The notes: generated by a model from the letters alone, not told the origin. A stretch of DNA of 64,000 nt from Solidesulfovibrio sp. (GCF_038562415.1 NZ_JBCFBA010000023.1:1-64000); one strand, 5' to 3'; counted from the stretch's first letter, positions 49,312-60,752 are shown. Translations and numbers: made by a program.

Positions 49312-49656
49312 GAGGTTCTCCGGGTTTGCGCCGTCCTGGTGGTTTGTTTCGGGCGGCGGCGTGGGCCTGCTTGGGCGTTGTCCGTCGGCATTGCTGGCCG
49401 ACGGTGCCGGTTCAGGATTTCATGACTACTGCAAAGGTCGTGCCATGATTTTTACTTAGTGATATGACTGTGTTATCGTGTTATCGCGGCGCCCGTCCCT
49501 TGGGAAAGCCGACCTGGTTGAGACATTCTGGGACGTTGCTCGACAATTTTGTAGTATGATTAATACGATTGACTTAATGACATAAAGAAGGCCGGCCAGC
49601 TGTCAAGCCCTCCCCGCCTGGGAGGGCGGGGCGGGGCGCCGCCGGTGGCATCCGGC
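49312..49656. other. AT-rich intergenic region
   Basis: 345 bases. Contains a direct repeat TGTTATCG-TGTTATCG at about 49471-49488, and on the reverse strand GTCATTAAGTCAATCG near 49575, similar to GTCATTAATTCGATCG near 43230. These may be regulatory sites for the small gene at 49120. No gene is seen. Confidence 0.45.
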
Positions 49657-51906
<2,250 letters not shown>

Positions 51907-52238
51907 GGCGTCATCCTTGCCGTTTTGGGAGAGCGTGTTCCGTCGGGCTCCTGACGGTTTGCGCGGTGCGGCTGGCCGTCCGCTACGGGCCGCGGAAACA
52001 ACGTGCGGACGGGGAGGACGCGAAAGCCGGAAGGCGCGGACCAGGATTTTTCGTTTCCTAGCACGCCCGGCGGGAATCGGAAAGACATTTGGGGCGCTTG
52101 CGCGCAACGAGCGGCCGCGCCGGCCGCGATACGCCTTATGCCGAATTTGAAACATCCCGGTCGTTATGTTTCAAAAATATATAATTATACCAATATGAGG
52201 TGCGCTATGCCTGCGCTGCTTTCGACGTGGAATCGGAA
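51907..52238. other. Intergenic region between hybrid kinase and fdhD
   Basis: 330 bases with the kinase promoter region and, at 52168-52198, an AT-rich island (TTATGTTTCAAAAATATATAATTATACC). Reading leftwards it lies downstream of the fdhD stop at 52239 and upstream of the kinase. No gene recognised. Confidence 0.4.
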
Positions 52239-53081
52239 TTACGCCCCCCGCGGGGGCGCGGCGTCGAAGAGAATGCGCTCCTGTCCGGCCAGGGCCTGGA
52301 AATAGCGGCCCCGGCAGCGGCCGATCAGGGTCAGGCCGGCCTTGTGGGCCAGTTCCACCCCCAGGGCCGTGAAGCCTCCCCGGGACACCAGGATGGGCAC
52401 GCCCATGATCACGGTCTTGATGACCACCTCGCTGGTCAGCCGACCGGTGGTGTAGAGGATCTTGTCGGTGGGGACAATGCCGTTGAGGTACATGTAGCCG
52501 GCCAGGGCGTCGATGGCGTTGTGGCGGCCCACGTCCTCCACATAGGCCAGCAGCCGGTCCTCCTGGCACAGGACGCAGCGGTGGACGGAGCCGGTTTTGA
52601 GGTGCAGGGAATCCAGGGTGTCGATGCCGCGGCCCAGGCTGCGCAGCCAGGACGTGCGCAGCCTGGGCCGCGGGTCGAGGCGGATCTCGTCGAGGGATTC
52701 CATGACCCCGCCGAAAAGCGTGCCCACGGCGCAGCCCGAGGTGTGGATGCGGCGCTTGCCGCCGGTTTCCAGGCGGTCCGCCGTGTCCGCGCGCACCAGG
52801 ATCGTGCCGTCCTCGGGGGCGTAGTCCACGCTTCGCACCGTGTCGCCCGGTTCGAGCATCCGCTGGTTGAGCAGGAAGCCCAGGGCCAGGTAGCGGGCGT
52901 TGTCGCCCACGGTCATGACCGTGACCACCTCGCGGCCGTTGAGGAACACCGTGAGCATGCGCTCGTTGATGGCGAACAGGTTCAAGGGCCGGCCGTCCTG
53001 GTCCAGGGCCGGAATGGCCCGATAGAGCGAGGGGTCGCTGACGTTGGGGGCCAGGCCCAGGGAGGCGTGCGGGGTGGTCAT
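52239..53081 (-). CDS. fdhD: FdhD, formate dehydrogenase sulfurtransferase
   Basis: 280 residues: INERMLTVFLNGREVVTVMTVGDN, YLALGFLLNQRML, HTSGCAVGTLFGG with the loop cysteine, VHRCVLCQED, VEDVGRHNAIDALAGYMYL and TGRLTSEVVIKTVIMGVPILVSRGG. It moves sulfur from a cysteine desulfurase to the bis-MGD cofactor of formate dehydrogenase. Compared with the copy at 9897 it keeps a loop cysteine and an extra CVLC. GGAGGGAGCC precedes the ATG. No formate dehydrogenase gene is adjacent. Confidence 0.92.
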   Translation of the reverse strand: MTTPHASLGLAPNVSDPSLYRAIPALDQDGRPLNLFAINERMLTVFLNGREVVTVMTVGDNARYLALGFLLNQRMLEPGDTVRSVDYAPEDGTILVRADTADRLETGGKRRIHTSGCAVGTLFGGVMESLDEIRLDPRPRLRTSWLRSLGRGIDTLDSLHLKTGSVHRCVLCQEDRLLAYVEDVGRHNAIDALAGYMYLNGIVPTDKILYTTGRLTSEVVIKTVIMGVPILVSRGGFTALGVELAHKAGLTLIGRCRGRYFQALAGQERILFDAAPPRGA

Positions 53082-53113
53082 GGCTCCCTCCGAGGGGATG
53101 TTCTCGACTTTGT

Positions 53114-53123
53114 TTGTATACAA
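53114..53123. promoter_or_regulatory. TTGTATACAA palindrome upstream of fdhD
   Basis: A perfect 10-bp palindrome about 35 bases before the fdhD start, inside TTTGTTTGTATACAATACGG. TTGT-AC-ACAA-like palindromes are typical operators of GntR/FCD regulators. No GntR gene is in the window. The rest of the gap to the ubiD stop at 53352 is featureless GC-rich sequence. Confidence 0.45.
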
Positions 53124-53351
53124 TACGGTCTGGCCGGACAACTGGCAAGCGGGTGGGCGGGAATTTCGTCCGTCGCCGCCCGGCCGGGTTACTGCGGGAG
53201 GGTCGCGTCGATGGGCTCGCCCTGGCCGATGTTGGGCGGTTTCGGGCGTGGTGGGGCCTGTTCGGCGGACACGTCGCGCCTGGGGGGGGACGGGGGCAAG
53301 GCCGGGGGGGCCGCGCCCGAACCTGGCCGGGCGCGGCCGGGACTGGCCGGG

Positions 53352-54956
53352 CTAGCCCTTTTTCGCGTCCTTTTCGTACACGAACCAGGTGTCGGCGAAG
53401 GTGTAGGGATACTGGGGCCGGCGGTCGGCGACGCGGCCGAGTTTCGGCCGCAGGTTGCCGAAGGCCCGGTAAAGCAGCGGATAGGGCTGGCCGTGGAACT
53501 TTTTCAGGATGTCGTGCCACATGCGCGGCGCTTCCCTGAGGTAGGCGGCCATGGCCTCGGTCAGGGCCGCCTCGGTCAGGGGGGCGACCTCCCCGGGATC
53601 GCCCAGGGGATCGGTGACGGCGGCCTTTTCGAAGCTCACGCGGTCGATGTCGCCGACGATGGGGATGGTGCAGTCGAAGCCGGCCTTGGGCGTGTGCACG
53701 GGCGGATGGTTGGTCTGGGCCAGGGGGTCCAGCGGCAGGATGTTGAGGTCCGGGATGACGACCGTGTCGATTTGCGGGTTGTAGCGCCAGGCTTGGGCCC
53801 ATTTGACCTGGTCGTCGTCGAAGATGTCGATGTCCTCGTCGAAGACGTAGGCGAGCTTGGGGAACCACTGGCGCGAGCAGGTGAGCATGAGCCCGAGGGC
53901 CTGCTTGGCATCGCCGCCGCCGCGCACCTTGATGCGGGCGTAGGCGATGTTGTGGCTGCCGCCGTAGGGGGCGTGGACGTCCAGGACCTGGATGCCGGCA
54001 TTGACGAGCGCCGTATAAATGTCGGCCTCGATGGTCGGGTCGAAGATCATGAGGTCGGTGCGGCCGGGGTGCAGGCCGCCGATGGTGGCGTACTGGTAGA
54101 TGCCGCCTTTTTTGTAGGTGATGCAGTCCACCACGAAGCGGCAGTTTTTGGGCAGGCCCGAGCCGTAGGTGCCGGTGTATTCGCCGTAGGGCCCCTCGTC
54201 GTAGACCCAGCCCTCGGAGGTCATCATGCGGCCTTCGATGACGATCTCGGCATTGGCCGGCACGGTCAGGTCGCTGGTCTCGCACTGCACGATCCTGGCC
54301 GGCTCGCCGTAGAAGCCGCCCAGGATGTCCCAGTCGTCCACGCAGGGAAACGAGTACATGGAGGCGATCTTGTCCAGCGTCGGGCCGCCGATGACCACGG
54401 CCACGGGCATGTCGCGGCCGAGCGCCTCGTATTTTTTCGCCTGGATGCGGCCGTTGTGGCTGTCGTTTCGCATGTCCACGTTGGTCTCGTTTTTGGACCG
54501 GTACATGAAGCGGTAGATGCCCCAGTTGATAAGCCCCGTTTCCGGGTCGCGCGAGACCACGTTGGTGTCCTGAATAAACGCGTGGCCGTCGTAGGGGTGG
54601 TAGAGAAACAGCGGAAAGCGGGTCAGGTCGATGGCGTCGCCTTTGAGGATCACTTCCTTGCAGGGGGCGGTTTCCACCCGTTCGGGCTTGAGGCGCTTGG
54701 GGGTGAGCCCGGCGATGGCCTGGCCGAGCTTGCGCGGGTCGCAGGAAAGGGCGTGGGCATACTGCTGCCGGGTGCAGTAGGCCCCGGCCAGGAACCGGAA
54801 TTCGCAGTCCTTGACCTTTTCCACCAGGACCGCCCCCTCCGGATGGGCCTCCATGATGGCGGGCAGTTCGTCCACGCGCTTTTCCTCGGTAATGCGCACA
54901 AGCTGGCCGATTTTTTCGAGTTCCGCGACGAAATCCGACATGGACTGCTGGGGCAT
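53352..54956 (-). CDS. UbiD-family decarboxylase (1)
   Basis: 534 residues of the prenylated-FMN-dependent UbiD family: VVSRDPETGLINWGIYRFM holding the conserved Arg, GEPARIVQCETSDLTVPANAEIVIEG, DEGPYGEYTGTYG with the catalytic Glu residues, and PYGGSHNIAYARIKV. UbiD enzymes reversibly decarboxylate aromatic or unsaturated acids. With ubiX and two more UbiD genes upstream on the same strand it forms an aromatic-acid operon. Substrate unknown. Confidence 0.92.
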   Translation of the reverse strand: MPQQSMSDFVAELEKIGQLVRITEEKRVDELPAIMEAHPEGAVLVEKVKDCEFRFLAGAYCTRQQYAHALSCDPRKLGQAIAGLTPKRLKPERVETAPCKEVILKGDAIDLTRFPLFLYHPYDGHAFIQDTNVVSRDPETGLINWGIYRFMYRSKNETNVDMRNDSHNGRIQAKKYEALGRDMPVAVVIGGPTLDKIASMYSFPCVDDWDILGGFYGEPARIVQCETSDLTVPANAEIVIEGRMMTSEGWVYDEGPYGEYTGTYGSGLPKNCRFVVDCITYKKGGIYQYATIGGLHPGRTDLMIFDPTIEADIYTALVNAGIQVLDVHAPYGGSHNIAYARIKVRGGGDAKQALGLMLTCSRQWFPKLAYVFDEDIDIFDDDQVKWAQAWRYNPQIDTVVIPDLNILPLDPLAQTNHPPVHTPKAGFDCTIPIVGDIDRVSFEKAAVTDPLGDPGEVAPLTEAALTEAMAAYLREAPRMWHDILKKFHGQPYPLLYRAFGNLRPKLGRVADRRPQYPYTFADTWFVYEKDAKKG

Positions 54957-55049
54957 GCTGCGCTCCTTTGCTGCGGTCGTTGGGGTGCGGCCGGGGGCGT
55001 TGCCTGGGGTCTGCCTGTGGATGCGCCGGGCGGGCCTGTCGGGAAGCGG

Positions 55050-55559
55050 TTACGCACTCTCCTCGCGCTGTGGCGGCCCGGCCGGCCGGCCGTCGGCCAG
55101 GCGCACCACGAAGCGCGCCCCGAAGCCCAGGGCGTTGTCGAGGTAGCGGATGCGGCAGGGAACAAAGACGTGGGGCGCGACCTTGGCCAGCTTGCGGGCC
55201 GTGTCGCCGGGGTTGGCCAGCAGGTCCTTGACGAAGGGGAACTTGGCCACATAGGCGGCCGTGGCCGCGGCCTTGTCGGCCAGTCCCGCGACCGGGCGGG
55301 CCCGGCCCTCCATCTGCAGGCCCCGGATGTCGCGCCAGGAGGCGACTTGCGGATGGACCGTGGCGGCGCAGGCCTCGGACACGGCCAGGTTGCGGCAGTG
55401 GCGGGAGGTCGGCGCGGAAAAAAAGACCAGCCGCCAGCCGAGGGGGGCGAAATAGACGTCCGTGGCCCAGGGCGCACCGTCCGCGCAGGTGGCCAGGGTC
55501 ATGGCCGGGACCTCCTCCAGCATGCCCCGGACGGCCCGCTCGAAGTCCTCAAGCTCCAT
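55050..55559 (-). CDS. Pyridoxamine-5'-phosphate-oxidase-like flavin protein
   Basis: 169 residues with the split-barrel FMN fold: EEVPAMTLATCADGAPWATDVYFAP, LVFFSAPTSRHCRNLAVSE and IRGLQMEGRARPV. Likely binds FMN, heme or a related cofactor. It overlaps the ubiX start by 11 bases and precedes ubiD(1), so it may assist prenyl-FMN handling or reduce a substrate of the pathway; this is inferred from position only. Confidence 0.8.
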   Translation of the reverse strand: MELEDFERAVRGMLEEVPAMTLATCADGAPWATDVYFAPLGWRLVFFSAPTSRHCRNLAVSEACAATVHPQVASWRDIRGLQMEGRARPVAGLADKAAATAAYVAKFPFVKDLLANPGDTARKLAKVAPHVFVPCRIRYLDNALGFGARFVVRLADGRPAGPPQREESA

Positions 55560-56118
55560 GCCCGCACCAGCGCCGAAACAAGGCGTGGGGGATGTCGAAC
55601 TGGTCCAGGATCTTGCCGACCGTCTGGTCCACCACGTCCAGGATGGTCTGCGGGCCGTGGTAGAAGGACGGGGCCGGCGGCAGGATGACCGCCCCCATCT
55701 CGGCCAGGGCGACCATGTGGCGCAGATGGCCCAGGTGCAGCGGCGTCTCGCGCGGCACGACCACGAGCTTGCGCCGTTCCTTGAGGGTCACGTCGGCGGC
55801 CCGGGACAGCAGGTTGTCGCCCAGCGACAAGGCGATTTGCGCCAGGCTTTTCATGGAACACGGCACCACCACCATGCCGCACACCGGAAACGAGCCGCTG
55901 GACACGGCCGCGGCCAGGTTGGCGTGGTCGTGGACCACGTCGGCCAGGGCCATGACATCGGCGGCGCTGCGGTCGGTTTCCAGGCCCAGGGTGACGACCG
56001 CGCCCTTGGACAGGATGAGGTGGGTTTCCACATCCGGCATGGCCCGCAGGACCTCGAGCAGCCGGATGCCGAAAAGGACGCCGCTGGCCCCGGAAATGCC
56101 GACGATCAGTCGTTTCAT
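55549..56118 (-). CDS. ubiX: Flavin prenyltransferase
   Basis: 189 residues: IVGISGASGVLFGIRLLEVL at the N-terminus (FMN loop), VVVPCSMKSLAQIALSLGDNLLSRAADVTLKERRKLVVVPRETPLHL with the conserved SMK and RE residues. UbiX prenylates FMN with dimethylallyl phosphate to make the UbiD cofactor. Placed between UbiD genes, consistent with one supply for all three. A GC repeat hairpin lies 32 bases upstream. Confidence 0.93.
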   Translation of the reverse strand: MKRLIVGISGASGVLFGIRLLEVLRAMPDVETHLILSKGAVVTLGLETDRSAADVMALADVVHDHANLAAAVSSGSFPVCGMVVVPCSMKSLAQIALSLGDNLLSRAADVTLKERRKLVVVPRETPLHLGHLRHMVALAEMGAVILPPAPSFYHGPQTILDVVDQTVGKILDQFDIPHALFRRWCGHGA

Positions 56119-56149
56119 CTTTTCTCCTTGGGTTTTGGAATCCTTTTCC

Positions 56150-56200
56150 CAGCAAGGGGGTCCGGGGGGGATTATCCCCCCCGGCCGCCGGAGGCGTCTT
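56150..56200. repeat. GCCTCCGGCGGCC repeat, copy 3 (reverse)
   Basis: Reverse-orientation copy: CCGGGGGGGATTATCCCCCCCGG (56162-56184) with the arm GGCCGCCGGAGGCG behind. It lies between ubiD(2) and ubiX, where it could attenuate transcription or shape mRNA ends. Confidence 0.7.
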
Positions 56201-56223
56201 TTGCGTCTTGCGCCTCTTCCTTT

Positions 56224-57987
56224 TTATTCGTCCGTACCGAAGCAGTCCTTGAGGGGGAAGCCCTCGGGGTATTCGACCGCGCCGGTGGCCTCGTCGTAGC
56301 GCACCACGCCCTTGCGCGGCACGCCGGCCGTGGGGCCGCCCACGGCGTCGGTGTCCACGAGCCTGGCCGTGCGGATGCCGTTGACAAGCCAATCGCCGGC
56401 CACGGCCCGGTCGGCGCATTTCGTCCATTCCTCGCACCAGTCGCCCAGGCTGTAGCCGTACCATTTCCAGCGCGGGGCCACCGGCGGCAACCCGGCCTTT
56501 TCCCACAATTCCCGGGCCTCTTCCATGATTTCCTTGGTGGGCAGGGCCACCGGCGGCATGGCGTAGTGCATGGTGGCGTCGATCATGATCTTGGCCTCCC
56601 ATTCCCGGTCGCGCAGTTTGGGGGCGTGGCCGTTGGCCTGGTAGTCCTCGATTTTCACCGATTTCATGAGGTCGGTGCGGTAGGCGATGGCCCACAGCAC
56701 TTCCTCGACGTTGTTGGGGTTGATGTCCTCGTCCACGGCCACGGTGATCTTGCCCACCGAACGCATGAAGGCGCTGGCCCCGGTCAAGGCCCGCCAGACT
56801 TCCGTGCGCGGCGTGTTTTTTTCCAGCACGACGACCGTCAGGCGCGACACGCCGATCATGGGGCCGTGCAGGGCCACGTCTTTGACCTGGCGGATGTAGA
56901 GGGTGTTTTTGAGGTGATTGAGCATGACCGCGCTGTAGTTGAGCTGCTTGATGACCCCCGATTCCGACGGGGCCATCTGGGAGATCATGGAGGTGATGAT
57001 GGCCTTCCTGCGCCGGGTTATGGCCGTGACCTCGACGGAGTGGTTGTATTCCTCCACGCTCATGTTGCCGTAGGATTCGCCGAAGGGCGCCTCCATTTCG
57101 AGCTTTGCGGGGTCGATCCAGCCCTCGATGATGATCTGCGCGTCGGCCGGGGCCCACAAGGGCACGGTCTTGCAGCGCACCTTGCGGTAGGGAACGCCGG
57201 CGAGTCCCCCGGCGATGTCCAGGTCGTTCAAGTTTTCCGGGGTCTTCTGCGGCCCGATGACCTGCAGCATGGGCGGGGCGCCGACGATGAGGGCCACGGG
57301 CATCCGCTCGCCCCGCTCCTTGTACTTGACCCAGTTGTTGTGCGCCCCGCCGTTGGTCTGGATCAGCCACATGGCGGTCATGCGGTCCGAGGCCTTGAGG
57401 CTGCAGCGGTTCTGGCTGATGTTTTCCACGCCCGTGTCCGGGTCCTTGGTGATCCACAGCCCGGCCGAGAAATAGGGGGCGGTGTCCCAGCCCGGGGTGT
57501 TGTTGGGCACGGGCAGGCTGGCCAGGCCCTTGCCCTCGCCGCCCTTGAGGGCGTCGCCGGTCAGGACGACCTCCTGGACCGGGGCCTCCTCGGCGGGGAT
57601 CTCCACGGCCGGGATGGGGTTTTCGAAGGCGTGCATCCATTTCTCGAAGATCTTCTGGGACAGGGCGGTCAGGCCCTCGCCGGCGTCCTCGATGCCGAGC
57701 GAGGCGGCGTAGATGGCCGGCGAGCCGGCCGTGCCGCCGACCATGACGTCGCAGTCGCCCTGGTACTTGCGGCCCTTGCTGTCGGTGACGTTGGTGAAAA
57801 GGAAGGCCCGCTTGGGATTGGTGGCCACCACCGTGCCCACGTCGCCCACGTAGCCCCAGCGCACGAAGGGGTGCAGGTGTTTGTCCTTGTTGATCTCCTG
57901 GTCGATGGTCCACAGGAGCCCGGCCTTGTCGAGCTTTTCCAGGTGGGCGCCCAGGTCGTCGTACTGGCGCGGAAATCCCTTTTGCAT
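56224..57987 (-). CDS. UbiD-family decarboxylase (2)
   Basis: 587 residues: ASLPVPNNTPGWDTAPYFSAG, TKDPDTGVENISQNRCSL, EMEAPFGESYGNMSVEEYN with the catalytic glutamates, and VAVDEDINPNNVEEVLWAIAYR. Most similar to the third copy at 58138, so the two derive from duplication, with ubiD(1) more distant. Start at 57987 (MQKGFPRQYDDL) with GAGGG upstream; the longer upstream frame has no support. The pair may form two subunits of one decarboxylase or carboxylase, as in phenylphosphate carboxylase. Confidence 0.9.
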   Translation of the reverse strand: MQKGFPRQYDDLGAHLEKLDKAGLLWTIDQEINKDKHLHPFVRWGYVGDVGTVVATNPKRAFLFTNVTDSKGRKYQGDCDVMVGGTAGSPAIYAASLGIEDAGEGLTALSQKIFEKWMHAFENPIPAVEIPAEEAPVQEVVLTGDALKGGEGKGLASLPVPNNTPGWDTAPYFSAGLWITKDPDTGVENISQNRCSLKASDRMTAMWLIQTNGGAHNNWVKYKERGERMPVALIVGAPPMLQVIGPQKTPENLNDLDIAGGLAGVPYRKVRCKTVPLWAPADAQIIIEGWIDPAKLEMEAPFGESYGNMSVEEYNHSVEVTAITRRRKAIITSMISQMAPSESGVIKQLNYSAVMLNHLKNTLYIRQVKDVALHGPMIGVSRLTVVVLEKNTPRTEVWRALTGASAFMRSVGKITVAVDEDINPNNVEEVLWAIAYRTDLMKSVKIEDYQANGHAPKLRDREWEAKIMIDATMHYAMPPVALPTKEIMEEARELWEKAGLPPVAPRWKWYGYSLGDWCEEWTKCADRAVAGDWLVNGIRTARLVDTDAVGGPTAGVPRKGVVRYDEATGAVEYPEGFPLKDCFGTDE

Positions 57988-58137
57988 GGTTCGCCCTCGA
58001 TGGTCCCGGCGCGCAAGCGCCCGGGGTTGGGGTGATGCGTCGCGACGCAACGTGAAAGTCCTGTCGGCGCCCTGGGGCGCGCCGGGTCGGGAAGCGGCCG
58101 CCGCGCCGCTGCGGCGGCGAAACGGCCGGGCACGGCG

Positions 58138-59769
58138 TTATTTCCCGGAAGAAACGATGCCCCGGGCCGGGTCCTGGGGCTCGGCCGTGGCGCTGCGGGC
58201 GGCCGCCGAGCGCCGGCCGTTGGCCAGCCAGTCGCCGCTGGCCGCCCGGGCGGCGCAGGCATCCCACTCCTCGGACCAGTCGCCGAGGGAATACCCGCTC
58301 CAGGGCGATTCGGGCGAAAGGGCCGGCAGGCCCAGTTCCTCCCAGATGGCCCGGGCCCGGTCCATGAATTCCTTCTTGGGCAGGGCCACGGGGGGGAGGT
58401 CGCCCTTGGCCGTGGCGTCGACGAGCAGGGTGGAGTCGATGGCCCCGCCGGGGAGCTGCGGGCCGTGGCCCTTGCCCCGGTTGGGGATGACGTGGGTGTC
58501 GGCGATGGGGTTGGAGCGGTAGGCCATGGCCCACAGCACGTGGTCGGTATTCTCCGGGTCGATGTCCTCGTCGATGGCCACGCAGAACTTGCCGATGGCC
58601 GGGGTGAAGCTGGCCGCGCCCAGAAGCGCCCGCCAGACCTCGGTGTGGGGCGTGCCCTTGGCGATGGTGATGAACAGGAAGCGGCGCAGGTTGGTGAGCG
58701 GCTCGTGCATGGACACGCGTGTGACACCCTTGATGTTGAGCGTGTTGCGCAGGTGGTCGAGGTAGAGCGGCTCGTAGGCCACCTTCTTGATGACGCTCGA
58801 TTCGCAGGGCGTGACCTGGGAGATGATGGAGGCGATGGTGTAGTTTTGGCGGCGGGTGATGGCTGTTACGGTCATGGAGAAGTTGTATTCCTCCAGGGCC
58901 ATGTAGCCGTGGGATTCGCCGAAGGGGCCTTCGGGCTCCAGGCTGTCGGTGTCGATGAGGCCCTCGACGATGACTTGCGCCGTGGCCGGCACGAGCAGGT
59001 CCACGGTCTTGCAGCGCACCACCTCGATGGGGCAGCCGGCCAGGGCGCCGGCCACGGTCAGTTCGTCGCAGCCAAGCGGCAGCTTCTGCGGGCCGGTAAA
59101 AGCCACCAGCGGCGGGGCGCCCAGCACCACGGCCGCCGGCATCCGCTCGCCCCGGGCCTTGTACTTGCGCCAATGGACGCCGCCGCCGGCGAGCGTCGAG
59201 CGCTCCATCATCACGGCCACCCGGTCGGGCGCCTTGAGGTTGCCCCGGTAGAGCCCGAGGTTCTGGATGCCGGTGTCCGGGTCGCGCGTGGCCCACAGCC
59301 CGGCCGTGAAATAGGGGGCCGTGTCGTAGCCCGGGGTGGAGATGGGGATGGGCAGGGCGTCGAGGCCCTTGCCCTCGCCCGTCAGGTCGTCGCCGGTCAG
59401 GACCACTTCCTGGCAGGGGGCGGTGTCCACGATTTTCGGGGGGATGGGCGCGGCCATGGCCGCAAGCCAGGTCTTGCCGATGTCCTCCCGGGGCCTGCCC
59501 AGGCCCAGGGCGTAGATGTCCGGGGTGGCGGCCAGGGCGCCGATGGCCACCCGGGCGCCCGGATAGCTGCGGCCCTTGGCGTCGGTGACGTTGGTGAACA
59601 GGAAGGCCTTGCGGTTTTTCTCGGGGATGCCGCCCCGGTACTGCCAGCGCACCAGGGGATGCATTTCCCGGTCCTTGTCGATTTTGCGGTCGATGACGTG
59701 GAGAGCGCCGGCGGCGGCCAGTTTCTCCAGGTGGGCGTCCAGGTCGTCGTATCCGGGCCGGTCGTCCAT
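58138..59769 (-). CDS. UbiD-family decarboxylase (3)
   Basis: 543 residues: DALPIPISTPGYDTAPYFTAGLW, TRDPDTGIQNLGLYRGNL, EPEGPFGESHGYMALEEYN and VAIDEDIDPENTDHVLWAMAYR. First gene of the ubiD-ubiX operon, directly downstream of a TetR operator. The last ~30 residues (RRSAAARSATAEPQ onward) are low complexity. Substrate unknown; the set of three UbiD proteins, UbiX and a split-barrel protein suggests degradation or carboxylation of an aromatic acid. Confidence 0.9.
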   Translation of the reverse strand: MDDRPGYDDLDAHLEKLAAAGALHVIDRKIDKDREMHPLVRWQYRGGIPEKNRKAFLFTNVTDAKGRSYPGARVAIGALAATPDIYALGLGRPREDIGKTWLAAMAAPIPPKIVDTAPCQEVVLTGDDLTGEGKGLDALPIPISTPGYDTAPYFTAGLWATRDPDTGIQNLGLYRGNLKAPDRVAVMMERSTLAGGGVHWRKYKARGERMPAAVVLGAPPLVAFTGPQKLPLGCDELTVAGALAGCPIEVVRCKTVDLLVPATAQVIVEGLIDTDSLEPEGPFGESHGYMALEEYNFSMTVTAITRRQNYTIASIISQVTPCESSVIKKVAYEPLYLDHLRNTLNIKGVTRVSMHEPLTNLRRFLFITIAKGTPHTEVWRALLGAASFTPAIGKFCVAIDEDIDPENTDHVLWAMAYRSNPIADTHVIPNRGKGHGPQLPGGAIDSTLLVDATAKGDLPPVALPKKEFMDRARAIWEELGLPALSPESPWSGYSLGDWSEEWDACAARAASGDWLANGRRSAAARSATAEPQDPARGIVSSGK

Positions 59770-59843
59770 GGGGTGAACCTCGAAGGCATGGCGCTACGGG
59801 TTCTGTCCGCCGCAAGTCGGGACGGCGGGCGATGGCTAGCAAT

Positions 59844-59870
59844 TAACACTAACTGACTGGTTAGTGTCAA
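59844..59870. promoter_or_regulatory. TetR-type operator
   Basis: ACACTAAC (59846-59853) and GTTAGTGT (59860-59867) are perfect inverted arms around TGACTG. The core ACTAACTGACTGGTTAGT resembles AcrR/TetR operators. It lies 75 bases before ubiD(3) and downstream of the tetR gene on the same strand, so it should control the ubiD operon. The remaining 59871-60059 stretch shows no gene. Confidence 0.8.
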
Positions 59871-60059
59871 GAAGGGACGGCGCGCGCCTCGCAGATGCCA
59901 ACGCCCGGACCCGCCAGCGGCACGCAACAGGGACGGTCAGGGCTGCCACGGTGCGCCGGAAGGTCGGGAAGAGGTGCAGCGAAGATTTCGCCGATATGGC
60001 TGAAAATGCGGAGAAAAGAACTATGGAAAAGGGCGATCGGGGCGGCCGGATCGAAGGGC

Positions 60060-60752
60060 TCAGCTCTCTGGCGGGAGCGCCAGGAAGTCCCGGACAACCT
60101 GCTCCAAAAACGCGGCCAACGCCTCCAGGGAGGGCTTGGCCTGGCCCTTCAGCAGTTCATGGCCAAAGAGCAGCGGCCGGGAGGGGCGATTGATGGCGCT
60201 GATGAAAAGCGGTCCGGCGAGCAGGAGGTGCGCCAGGGACGGATTGATCCGCCGCAGGCGTCCAGAGGCCGCGCCGGCGGTCATGACGCGGACCGTGGCC
60301 GCGTAGACGCGGGCATACTCGGCCACGATGGCCGGGGTCATCCGGGGCGACCCGCCGGCCAGTTCATGGGCCACGGTCCGGGACGCCCGGTCGTCGGCGA
60401 TGGCGGCTTCGGCGTGATGCCGCACGATCTCCAAGAGCCCTTCGACGGGGTCGTCGTGGCCTTCGAGCCGTTTCTCCAGAACGTCGGCGAAGGTTTTGAT
60501 ATGCCGGTAGAGCACGACCTCGTAGATCTTTTCCTTGCCGCCGATGTGATAATAGAGTGTGGCCTTGTTGACACCGGCCATGGCGGCGATGTCGTCTATC
60601 CGGGTTCCGGCGAAGCAGTTTTCGGCGAACAGGGATTCGGCCGCGTCCAGGATGCGGGCCACCGTGGGCGAAGCGAAGTCAATGACCGTACGGCGGCCAT
60701 GGTCGAGGACCGGGCTCTTTTTCCCGGTGCGGGAAGGGGGGCGGGTGTTCAT
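60060..60752 (-). CDS. TetR-family transcriptional regulator
   Basis: 230 residues. The N-terminal HTH (RILDAAESLFAENCFAGTRIDDIAAMAGVNKATLYYHIGGKEKIYEVVL region, residues ~32-80) is a classic TetR domain; the C-terminal ligand domain is of the AcrR type. It precedes the ubiD operon, with the palindrome between them. The probable inducer is an aromatic acid or its CoA ester. Start at 60752 (MNTRPPSRTGKK) is the best available. Confidence 0.9.
   Translation of the reverse strand: MNTRPPSRTGKKSPVLDHGRRTVIDFASPTVARILDAAESLFAENCFAGTRIDDIAAMAGVNKATLYYHIGGKEKIYEVVLYRHIKTFADVLEKRLEGHDDPVEGLLEIVRHHAEAAIADDRASRTVAHELAGGSPRMTPAIVAEYARVYAATVRVMTAGAASGRLRRINPSLAHLLLAGPLFISAINRPSRPLLFGHELLKGQAKPSLEALAAFLEQVVRDFLALPPES

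Noticed and set aside
55499-59842. A 1447-codon open frame across the ubiD genes
   Set aside because: It is a shadow in another frame of UbiD(2) and UbiD(3), with composition typical of GC-rich non-coding frames.
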